A DNA stretch of 64,000 bases, from the NCBI RefSeq assembly GCF_050947875.1, contig NC_134573.1, positions 65,727,315 to 65,791,314 on the forward strand, read 5' to 3'. This document shows positions 12,195-20,267 of the stretch, piece after piece. The notes beneath the pieces were generated by a model. The model made no database searches. It was not told the DNA's origin and saw only the letters and a list, made by a program, of their open reading frames with translations. A program made the translations under genes and the position numbers. Position 1 is the stretch's first letter; each line of letters begins with the position of its first letter. This stretch comes from Dermacentor variabilis. Lineage: Eukaryota; Arthropoda; Arachnida; Ixodida; Ixodidae.

Positions 12195-12400
12195 GCATGA
12201 TAAAACTTTATTCCGGTCCTTTGGAACGCGCGTAAGCACGTGGCAGGCCACCCCCACGTCGGTACAGAAAGGCCGAGCCTCTCCGCTGCGTCGCGGGCCC
12301 GTCGGACAGCCCATAGCTGTGCTTCAATATGGGGGCTTCTTGTCACCTGGGAATTACCTGCCTTTGCCTACGCAGCTGTGACGGCTCCGAAGCTTGGGCT
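12195..12400 (-). repeat. Probable LINE 3'-terminal fragment
   Basis: Read on the minus strand, a GC-rich coding-like stretch with GPRRSGEARPFCTDVGVA is followed by a short A/T tail containing AATAAAG. That is the layout of a LINE ORF2 C-terminus with a short UTR. Only about 200 bp is present and the family cannot be named. Confidence 0.35.
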
Positions 12401-13372
12401 ACGAAGACGAACACCCGGATTTGTAGTCGCGATTTTGCCGTCTTATCGGTGCATAAGTCTTCCTTTTAGGGTATATTTTCCTTCCTCACGCTTCCCTGCT
12501 CTAGTTGCGTCCGGTACATGACTGTTTGCTGTGCATCGATGGCGAACGCAAACGCATCGGCGCGTTCTTGAAATGGACCATGACTGACGAATGGGCTAGT
12601 TTCTCAGACATTAAGAATGACGGAACATTGCAAAGATAAAAATAGTTATAACGAACTGAGAACGGGAACCTACAGACAAATGTGCGATCAGCGAAGCAGC
12701 TCAAGGAACAAAAAATGGGAGACGTACGTCTCGTTTCCTTGCCCGCATGTACAGCTCTTAGGCGCCTGTTCCTGCGTTGAGCATCGGCTTAACCGAGCAA
12801 ACGAGCACAGCGAAGAATGAAAGAGCGAACGCGAAGCGCCGCAGGGCATGAAAGACGGCGTTAGCGAAGGGAGCACGAGGAGGAAAACGGAGTAAGAGGG
12901 TATGGCGAAAGCGTGACAAGAAAAGCGTAGTGACGCGCAAAGTGGGCTCTGCGGCAATGACCGCTACGAGATGGCGCTACAATAGCGCGCCGTCGTCTGT
13001 TCACCGATGGCATGCGTATATAGCGCGCTCACTGATATCATATATAGAAACAAAGCACTGCATGAGCGGAAATCTCTCTGCGACGGCTACTGTGAATCGC
13101 GTCCACGCGTCACACACGCGCTGCCTCTCGCGATCTTCCGATTAGCGAGGTAGTCGCGCTACACTACGCTCCGTGTGCAATTTGCAGCACGAGGCAGGTT
13201 GTCCGCGTCAGTCAATAATATATCGCGAAATGAAAAAACGTATAGATCTTGCATCGTAGGTGAATTTTTTACCTGAAAAAAAAAGTGCTACAACCTGGGC
13301 CAAACCAAAGGGCAGTAAGACGCGTCGCGTAGGTTCTGCTACGAGGAAAGGACTCGGTGATGAGAGCCTACC
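12401..13372. other. Non-coding, probable old repeats
   Basis: No family-like frame. Stretches rich in GCGCG near 12960-13150 look like dispersed repeat, unconfirmed. Confidence 0.35.
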
Positions 13373-13553
13373 CAACACCACTGTTTGGATCCCACCGATG
13401 GCATCGGTTGTTGGGAACTCGGCGCTGACGCCCGTGGTTGTACCTGGGTCGCAAGCCCCAAGGGTAGCGTTGGCCTGGCGGCCTGGGGTACTACTGGAAG
13501 CATCCGAAGGTCCCGGCAAAGCATGAGTCGACTGGTAACAACAAAACAACTTG

Positions 13554-13559
13554 TTTATT
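13554..13559 (-). terminator. AATAAA polyadenylation signal in 3' LTR
   Basis: AATAAA on the minus strand, about 110 bp past the TATA-like box. Its twin in the 5' LTR is at 19589-19594. It probably ends the element transcript. Confidence 0.6.
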
Positions 13560-13773
13560 TTAACATCGCAAAGAGTTGGCGGTCAGGTTGACCGAAGTAG
13601 AGAGACGGGAGAGCACTTTACTCAACAGAAGAAATCGGAGCCCTCCTCTTGGCGTCCGGGGGCAGCTGTTTTTATACTCTCGCAGTTGAGGGCAAGAAGG
13701 AACCCCTCAATTGACGAGCACGTGATTGTACAATGGGCTAATGGTGACGCACACTGTCGTAGCGCCGCCGGTC

Positions 13774-13930
13774 GGGCACAAAGACTGGGATGAGAGGGTG
13801 ATCCCTGCTTTCGCATCGCCTGGTTCGGGCACAATGACTGGAAGGAGAGGGTGCCCCTGCTGTCGCATCGCCTGGTTCAGGCACAATGACTGGAAGGAGA
13901 GGGTGATCCTTTGCGGTCGCATCGCCGCAG
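13774..13930. repeat. Three 52-53-bp tandem units inside the LTR
   Basis: Units starting (A/G)GGCACAA(A/T)GACTGG begin at 13774, 13827 and 13879, and contain GAGAGGGTG and TCGCATCGCC. The same array is in the other LTR, shifted by 6035 bp. In minus orientation it lies upstream of the TATA box, in U3, where such arrays often act as enhancers; that role is inferred. Confidence 0.8.
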
Positions 13931-14045
13931 TCGCGCCTGGAAACACCTGGCGGGGAGCGTTGCGGCGACGACGATCGGGCCAAAATGTCTGCCGCCCCGC
14001 CGCAGTCGCGCCGGCAAAACCGCGTGTCGCAGGCGAAACGCAACA

Positions 14046-14496
14046 GACCGCCCCGCCGGGGGAAGGAGATCCCGATGGACAGGGGACTGCATCCGCTGTC
14101 CGGAGGGATGTCGCTCGATGATGCTCATAACCGAAGTCGGGCGTCCCTCGACGTTTCTTGAGCGCAGCGCACAGAGAAGGCCTCGTTCTCTCGTTCAGGT
14201 TCGCACGGGACACTGCAAAGTGACTTCGGGAGAGTTCACATTTTTGTTCTCGTTCCCGGCAAGCGTTAGAACAACGCTGAAACTCAACCGCTCAGTCCGC
14301 AAGCACGGCACAACCCTCACTAAGCCCTGCCAGGCTCTTTCCCCTTTTTATACCACTGCATAGTTCCTTACAGTAGTCTAGCATCACTCAGAACGCGTCC
14401 ACAAATTGGAAAATTGCACTAGAAAGCATATCATCACTTTGAAACACTAAACAAAAGCAATATGTTAAAAAAAATCCTGCCTCAGGAAGAAAAACA
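14046..14496 (-). other. Untranslated region between pol and 3' LTR
   Basis: 450 bp of internal element sequence after the gag-pol stop. No envelope-like frame is present. Confidence 0.6.
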
Positions 14497-17400
14497 TCAG
14501 TAACAAACAATTTTTAGGCTGATTCCTACGTTAGGGGCTTCGATTAAGCCATCGGCGTTACCGTTGAGACTCCCCTTTTTGTAACGCACCTCAAAGGAAT
14601 ATTGTTGTAAAGCGAGGCTCCAGCGCAGGAGGCGGCCATTTTTGGGAGAGATGGTCTGCAGCCATTGGAGAGGGCAGTGATCCGTCTCAATGATAAACCT
14701 CGAGCCGGCTAGATAGCATGACAATTTCTGAACGGCCCACACGAGACACGCACACTCTTTCTCGGTGGCGCTATACGCCTGCTCACGACTGGTCAGCTTA
14801 CGACTAGCATACAGGACGGGGTGTTCTACTTCTCCATTTTCCCGTTGGCACAGTACAACGCCCATGCCTCGCTCACTAGCATCGCACTGAACAACGAACC
14901 CTTTTGTATAGTCTGGTGATCGTAGCACAGGCTGGTTTGTTAGGGCACTCTTTAGGGCGCTAAAAGCTCTTTCCTTTGTCTCGTCCCAGACGACTGTTTG
15001 AGGCTCTGTCTTTCTTAGAGCATCCGTCAGGGGAGCCGCGATATCAGAGTACCTAGGGATGTACCTCTGATAGTAGCCGGCGACACCCAAGAACGACCGA
15101 ATATCGGTCTTGGTGTGCGGTTGCGGAAAGTCTCGCACAGCGGCCACTTTTATTTCAGAGGGGCGGCGACGACCCTGACCAATCACGTGACCGAGGTAGA
15201 CAACCTCGGCCTGTGCTAACTGGCACTTAGGAGCCTTGACTGTCAAGCCCGCTTCGCGCAGGCGGGTTAGCACTGCCCGCAAGTGTGCCATATGCTCAGA
15301 CCAGGATGCGGAGAATATCGCTACGTCGTCTAGATACGGTAAAGCGAATTCTTGCTGTCCCCGCAACACTTTATCCATGAGGCTTGAAAAACAGTATGGC
15401 GCGTTCTTCAAACCAAAACTCAACACTTTAGGACGGAATGTTCCCATTGGTGAAATGAACGCCGCATACCTACTAGCCTCTTCTGTAAGTGGAACCTGCC
15501 AATAACCCCTGACAAGATCTAGGGTGGAAATAAACGGAGCGCTACTAACTTTCTCAAGGCGCTCCTCGATGTTAGGGATCGGATAAATTTGATCCTTAGT
15601 GATGGAATTAAGCCTGCGGTAGTCGACGCAAGGACGAGGTTCCTTGCCCGGTACCTCAACTAAAATCAAAGGGGAGGTATAATCACTCTCACCTGCCTCA
15701 ATAACACCGAGCTGTAGCATTTTCTTTACCTCAGCCTCCATAATATCGCTCTGGCGGGGTGACACCCGGTACGCCTTGGATCGTACTGGCTCTGGGGAGG
15801 TAAGTTCTATATCATGAGTAAGTACAGAAGTCCTACCAGGCCTCTCAGAGAACAGACCTTGAAACTCTTGTAAGAGCTGGTGTAGTTCGGTTTTCTGCTC
15901 GGGCGACAGCGGTGCTTTACTGATAAGGTCACTAATGACTTGACCGGTGTCTTCCCTGTTCGTCACTGAGCCTAGTCCCGGAAGCTCGACCGGAAGTTCT
16001 TCAGGAACGTTTACCATCATGCACACCACTGCTTCCCTTTGTCTATAAGGTTTGAGCAGATTACAGTGGTAAACTTGCTGTGCTTTCCGCTTTCCTGGCA
16101 GACTTATCACGTAGTTAACGTCCGACAGTTTCTGAACAATTCGCGCTGGGCCCTCCCACTGCACGTCTAGTTTGTTGTTTAGCGATGTGCGCAATATCAT
16201 GACCTCATCGCCCACCTCAAAACGACGGGCCCTGGCTGTCCGATCATAATAAACCTTGGCCCTCTGCTGGGCCTTTGTCATTGCTTCACCTGACAACTCC
16301 TGTGCCCTTCTTAAGCGTTCGAGGAGCTTAAGTACGTACTCCACCACGACTGGGTCGTCGCCCCTACCTTCCCACGATTCTCGAAGCATGCGAAGCGGAG
16401 ATCGAAGCGAGCGACCGTACACCAGTTCAGCTGGCGAAAACCCCGTAGCCGCATGCGGCGCGGTCCTTAAAGCAAACATCACCCCAGGCAGACACAGCTC
16501 CCAGTCAGTTCGATGTTCAAAACACAACGCTCTCAACACGCGCTTCATGACGGAGTGGAGCTTCTCAACGGAATTCGACTGTGGGTGGTACACTGAGCTG
16601 TGTAGCAGCTTTATCCCACACCTTTCGAGAAAAGTTGTCGTCAAAGCGCTAGTAAACACTGTGCCCTGATCTGATTGGATTTCCGCAGGGAAACCAACTC
16701 GCGGAAATATGGACAGTAGTGCATTAACTATCTCAACTGAGCTGAGTTCTTTAAGCGGCACTGCTTCAGGGAACTTTGTCGCTGGACAGATCACAGTCAA
16801 AATGTGTCTGTACCCCGTGGCTGTTACCGGCAGAGGTCCCACTGTATCAATAACGAGCCGTCTAAAAGGCTCCGTTATGATAGGTACCAATTTCAACGGC
16901 GCCCTTGATTTGTCCCCTGGTTTGCCCACCCGCTGACAAGTGTCACATGTCCTCACGAAATGGTCTGCGTCCCGAAAACACCCTGGCCAATAGTACTCTT
17001 GCAAGAGACGGTCCTTAGTTTTCTTAACTCCTAGGTGTCCGGACCACGAACCCCCGTGTGACAAGCGCAACAGATCCTGACGATAGCATTGAGGCACGAC
17101 CAGCTGATCGAACTCCACTCCTCGGCGGTCTAGATACTTCCGGTACAGGACTCCACCTCTTTCCACAAAACGCGCAGTTTTCCTGGCGATACCTTCTTTG
17201 ACATTGCAGCGTATGTTTTCTAGGCTACCATCCTTCTTTTGCTCGGCTATCAAAGCCGACCGGCTGACTTTTAGCAACCTATCAAGTCCGTCTGACGTAG
17301 GCGCGATGAGCAAATCAGTAGATAGCTCTTCTAACTTTCCCGTGTCGGGCATTTCCTCTCCAGTATCTGGCGCCTTCAACGCTACAGACTCAATTTTATT

Positions 17401-19062
17401 CAGTTCGGGCGTGCTCTGAATATCAGCTTGCTGCGCCTCTGACCCTTTTTCGTTGTTTGATAACGTCGGCCCCGCAACTACCGCCTTTGCAGCGAGCTCC
17501 CGAACCTTCGATCTGGTTAAGGCCTGAACACTAGCTTCACCAAACAAAAGCCCCTTCTCGCGCAGGAGGTGATCGGACCTGTTTGAAAATAGGTACGGGT
17601 ACTGGGGTGGCAGCATAGATGACACTGCCGCCTCCGTCTCAAGCGCTCCGAAAGGTCCTTCAATAAGCACTTTTGCTACCGGCAGACACACGCTATGAGC
17701 TTCCACGGCTTGCTTGATCCACGCGCACTCGCCCGTGAACATATGGGGTTCTACGTAAGACGGGTGAACTACATCCATCGTAGCTGCGGAATCGCGAAGC
17801 ACTCGGCACTCTTTCCCGTTCACGAGGAGGTCTCGCATGTAAGGCTCGAGAAGCTTCATGTTCTCGTCAGTGCTGCCTATTGAAAAAAACACAACTTTTG
17901 GTGTTGTTTCCGGACACTGCGCCGAAAAGTGACCCGGCTTCTGGCACGTATAACAAACGCGCGCTTGCCTCATCTCGAACCGCTTTCTGCGTTCGGCTTC
18001 GGCTGCCGCCGTCTCCTTAGGTTCGGTCGCACTGCTTCCACTCGCATCCGCACTACGCGTGTTCCCCTTTGCTCTCATGGGTGTGAACTTCGGCCTCTCA
18101 AACTTCGAGCCAAATTCACCCTTTTGACCGTCCTTAGCTCCGCGAGCCCGACGCGTCACAAACTCCTCGGCTAGCTCAGCGGCTTTAGCCACCGTACAAA
18201 CGTCTGGCCTATCCAAGACCCAGTATCGCACGTTCTCCGGTAACCGACTATAAAACTGTTCTAGCCCGAAACACTGCAGAACTTTATCGTGGTCACCAAA
18301 CGCTTTCTCTTCTTTGAGCCACTCCTGCATGTTCGACATAAGCCTATACGCAAACTCTGTATATGACTCACTTTTGCCTTTCTCATTTTCCCGAAACTTC
18401 CGACGGAACGCCTCCGCAGACAGCCGGTACTTTTTTAGAAGACTCGATTTCACTGTGTCGAAATCCTCTGCCTCCTCTCTATCCAAGCGAGCGACTACGT
18501 CGGCCGCCTCGCCGGGTAACAAAGTGAGCAAGCGCTGTGGCCACGTTTCCCGAGAGAACCCCTGCTTCTCGCACGTTCGCTCAAAGTTAACCAGGAACAA
18601 ACCAATGTCCTCTCCAAGCTTAAACGGCCGCATCAGGTCAGTCATTTTGAACAATACGCGTTCTCCTGCACCGTGTGCCTGACTTCCATTACGAGCGCGT
18701 TCCATCTCTACCTCAAGACGCTTCATTTCCAAAGCGTGTTGACGGTCACGCTCTTCTTTTTCTTTCTGCTCTTTAAGTTCGCGCTCCTGTTTCTCTTTTT
18801 GCTCTTTAAGTTCGCGCTCCTGTTTCTCTTTTTGCTCTTTAAGTTCGCGCTCCTGTTTCTCTTTTTGCTCTTTAAGTTCGCGCTCCTGTCTTTTTGACCT
18901 CTCCTCAATAGTCTCAAGGCATTCCGACAGCTCGTCATCCTCAGCCTCCAACTCAAGAATAGCCTTTAGCAGTTCTGGTTTTCTGAGTTTGTCCGAGACA
19001 TCCAGACCCAACTCTCTTGCAAGCTCCAACAATTTCGGTTTGCGCAACGACTTCAAATCCAT
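14497..19062 (-). CDS. Gag-Pol polyprotein, Gmr1-like (SAP, SCAN-like CA, CCHC, PR-like, IN, RT, RNase H)
   Basis: A single frame of 1521 residues starting at ATG 19062. Residues 1-40 resemble a SAP motif and 48-122 form a charged coiled coil with four 11-residue repeats. Residues about 215-305 read like a SCAN domain (SYTEFAYRLMSNMQEWL, CFGLEQFYSRLPENVRYWVL). A CCHC knuckle lies at 370-383. A protease-like stretch has RDSAAT at 423-428, where D-S/T-G is usual. Integrase follows: HHCC zinc site (H669, H676, C706, C709) and D739, D798, E833, then a GPF-like module (WEGPARIV, 969-976). RT comes after, with [14 protein letters not shown] and YLDD at 1243-1246. RNase H has D1394, E1436 and D1461. 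Knuckle, IN, RT and RNase H motifs look intact, so most of the polyprotein could be functional. The protein makes virus-like particles and copies and integrates the element. The SCAN link to Gmr1-type gag is established in vertebrates; its application here is mine. Confidence 0.93.
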   Translation of the reverse strand: MDLKSLRKPKLLELARELGLDVSDKLRKPELLKAILELEAEDDELSECLETIEERSKRQERELKEQKEKQERELKEQKEKQERELKEQKEKQERELKEQKEKEERDRQHALEMKRLEVEMERARNGSQAHGAGERVLFKMTDLMRPFKLGEDIGLFLVNFERTCEKQGFSRETWPQRLLTLLPGEAADVVARLDREEAEDFDTVKSSLLKKYRLSAEAFRRKFRENEKGKSESYTEFAYRLMSNMQEWLKEEKAFGDHDKVLQCFGLEQFYSRLPENVRYWVLDRPDVCTVAKAAELAEEFVTRRARGAKDGQKGEFGSKFERPKFTPMRAKGNTRSADASGSSATEPKETAAAEAERRKRFEMRQARVCYTCQKPGHFSAQCPETTPKVVFFSIGSTDENMKLLEPYMRDLLVNGKECRVLRDSAATMDVVHPSYVEPHMFTGECAWIKQAVEAHSVCLPVAKVLIEGPFGALETEAAVSSMLPPQYPYLFSNRSDHLLREKGLLFGEASVQALTRSKVRELAAKAVVAGPTLSNNEKGSEAQQADIQSTPELNKIESVALKAPDTGEEMPDTGKLEELSTDLLIAPTSDGLDRLLKVSRSALIAEQKKDGSLENIRCNVKEGIARKTARFVERGGVLYRKYLDRRGVEFDQLVVPQCYRQDLLRLSHGGSWSGHLGVKKTKDRLLQEYYWPGCFRDADHFVRTCDTCQRVGKPGDKSRAPLKLVPIITEPFRRLVIDTVGPLPVTATGYRHILTVICPATKFPEAVPLKELSSVEIVNALLSIFPRVGFPAEIQSDQGTVFTSALTTTFLERCGIKLLHSSVYHPQSNSVEKLHSVMKRVLRALCFEHRTDWELCLPGVMFALRTAPHAATGFSPAELVYGRSLRSPLRMLRESWEGRGDDPVVVEYVLKLLERLRRAQELSGEAMTKAQQRAKVYYDRTARARRFEVGDEVMILRTSLNNKLDVQWEGPARIVQKLSDVNYVISLPGKRKAQQVYHCNLLKPYRQREAVVCMMVNVPEELPVELPGLGSVTNREDTGQVISDLISKAPLSPEQKTELHQLLQEFQGLFSERPGRTSVLTHDIELTSPEPVRSKAYRVSPRQSDIMEAEVKKMLQLGVIEAGESDYTSPLILVEVPGKEPRPCVDYRRLNSITKDQIYPIPNIEERLEKVSSAPFISTLDLVRGYWQVPLTEEASRYAAFISPMGTFRPKVLSFGLKNAPYCFSSLMDKVLRGQQEFALPYLDDVAIFSASWSEHMAHLRAVLTRLREAGLTVKAPKCQLAQAEVVYLGHVIGQGRRRPSEIKVAAVRDFPQPHTKTDIRSFLGVAGYYQRYIPRYSDIAAPLTDALRKTEPQTVVWDETKERAFSALKSALTNQPVLRSPDYTKGFVVQCDASERGMGVVLCQRENGEVEHPVLYASRKLTSREQAYSATEKECACLVWAVQKLSCYLAGSRFIIETDHCPLQWLQTISPKNGRLLRWSLALQQYSFEVRYKKGSLNGNADGLIEAPNVGISLKIVCY
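18768..18898 (-). repeat. 33-bp coding tandem repeat, four units
   Basis: GCTCTTTAAG recurs at 18768, 18801, 18834 and 18867. The in-frame 33-bp period encodes four copies of an E/K/Q-rich 11-mer (QERELKEQKEK) in the gag coiled coil. Copy number is likely to vary between copies of the element. Confidence 0.9.
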
Positions 19063-19416
19063 GGCTGCTCTGAATGCTGCTTTCTCTACTGCTTACTATT
19101 GTCTTGCCGCAAACTAACCCGGCAGCAACGACAACCACAATTACCAGCTCTGTTTCTGACACTAACAAAAGCCTGGCAAAGCTCAGAAGAAGAAAGTCCC
19201 GCACTCACCAAACCTCGCAGGCAGGAATTCCGCGCAGTCGTTCCGCTGCAGGCAACCAGTCGTCACACAGGGCTCGTTGCACTGCTCCCGGATCGTCGTT
19301 GAGCTGCTCAGCATACAGTCAACTGCATCTCTTCGCTGCTGGCCTCCGTTGTCGCGATCTCACCGCTGGCAGACAGTTGTTTGAAGTCGGAGGCGATCTC
19401 ACCGCTGCCAACCAGA
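19063..19416 (-). other. 5' leader of the Gmr1-like element with presumed primer site
   Basis: 354 bp between the 5' LTR and the gag ATG. Directly after the LTR the minus strand reads TCTGGTTGGCAGCGGTGAG, so a primer-binding site starting TGG is present within 2 bp. I could not assign the tRNA. AGCGGTGAGATCGC occurs twice within 50 bp, a local direct duplication next to the presumed primer site. Confidence 0.6.
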
Positions 19417-20080
19417 TGTTTGGATCCCACCGATGGCATCGGTTGTTGGGAACTCGGCGCTGACGCCCGTGGTTGTACCTGGGTCGCAAGCCCCAAGGGT
19501 AGCGTTGGCCTGGCGGCCTGGGGTACTACTGGAAGCATCCGAAGGTCCCGGCAAAGCATGAGTCGACTGGTAACAACAAAACAACTTGTTTATTTTAACA
19601 TCGCAAAGAGTTGGCGGTCAGGTTGACCGAAGTAGAGAGACGGGAGAGCACTTTACTCAACAGAAGAAATCGGAGCCCTCCTCTTGGCGTCCGGGGGCAG
19701 CTGTTTTTATACTCTCGCAGTTGAGGGCAAGAAGGAACCCCTCAATTGACGAGCACGTGATTGTACAATGGGCTAATGGTGACGCACACTGTCGTAGCGC
19801 CGCCGGTCGGGCACAAAGACTGGGATGAGAGGGTGATCCCTGCTTTCGCATCGCCTGGTTCGGGCACAATGACTGGAAGGAGAGGGTGCCCCTGCTGTCG
19901 CATCGCCTGGTTCAGGCACAATGACTGGAAGGAGAGGGTGATCCTTTGCGGTCGCATCGCCGCAGTCGCGCCTGGAAACACCTGGCGGGGAGCGTTGCGG
20001 CGACGACGATCGGGCCAAAATGTCTGCCGCCCCGCCGCAGTCGCGCCGGCAAAACCGCGTGTCGCAGGCGAAACGCAACA
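19417..20080 (-). repeat. 5' LTR of the Gmr1-like element
   Basis: Direct repeat of 13382-14045. It carries the 52-53-bp tandem array and the TATA-like box. Being at the high-coordinate end of a minus-strand element, it is the 5' LTR. Confidence 0.93.
19704..19711 (-). promoter_or_regulatory. TATA-like box of the 5' LTR
   Basis: TATAAAAA on the minus strand, downstream of the tandem U3 repeats and upstream of AATAAA at 19589-19594. Transcription would start about 25-30 bp beyond, near 19675-19680. Confidence 0.55.
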
Positions 20081-20267
20081 CCACCTAGGTAGCACAAGGC
20101 CTGTTCACTCCGATTCATGGCGTCTTGCTAACTTGACTGACTTGAGTAAGCCACGGTGATTCTGACGTTTTCGTCACGCCGGCCTCGGCAATGGAAATTT
20201 CGGTGCAGGTAGCATGACGTCATGGATTGGTGTGAACAGGCCTTGTGCTATCTAGGCGGTGTTGGCT
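20081..20267. mobile_element. Palindromic MITE, split by the Gmr1-like insertion
   Basis: The left arm CTAGGTAGCACAAGGCCTGT (from 20085) pairs with the right arm ACAGGCCTTGTGCTATCTAG (ending about 20260). The outermost bases of the left arm, CCAACACCAC, sit at 13373-13381 on the far side of the LTR element and pair with GGTGTTGG at 20260-20267. The rejoined element would be about 190 bp with arms of roughly 34 bp, extending imperfectly further in. No coding sequence. Confidence 0.8.

Larger units (their letters stand above)
13382..14045 (-). repeat. 3' LTR of the Gmr1-like element
   Basis: Copy of 19417-20080. On the minus strand it begins TGTTGCGTTTCG and ends GGATCCAAACA. It carries a TATA-like TATAAAAA (13669-13676) and, about 110 bp downstream, AATAAA (13554-13559), consistent with U3-R-U5. 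The internal side carries a short G-rich stretch (14047-14058) that may be the polypurine tract. Confidence 0.93.
13382..20080 (-). mobile_element. Complete Gmr1-like Ty3/Gypsy element, integrase before RT
   Basis: Two direct repeats of 664 bp (13382-14045 and 19417-20080) read the same wherever I compared them and begin TG and end CA. They enclose one long minus-strand gag-pol frame. The 4 bp on each side are CCAC (13378-13381 and 20081-20084), the expected Gypsy target duplication. Domain order in the polyprotein is gag, protease-like, integrase, RT, RNase H. In Ty3/Gypsy elements that order is known for the Gmr1 group; most others place integrase last. Identical LTRs, an open frame and an intact target duplication indicate a recent insertion. 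It landed in the terminal inverted repeat of a small MITE whose halves lie at 13373-13381 and 20085-20267. Confidence 0.93.

Noticed and set aside
13551..14043. Several short open frames duplicated at 13.6-14.0 and 19.6-20.1 kb
   Set aside because: They are LTR sequence; duplication reflects the two LTRs, not a gene pair.
18673..18956. Antisense frames full of KSKKRNRSANL or FLFLLFKFALL repeats
   Set aside because: They are shadows of the 33-bp coding repeat in gag.
14497..19062. Integrase-first order as an assembly chimera or recombinant
   Set aside because: The frame is continuous, both LTRs agree with each other and a clean target duplication flanks the element.
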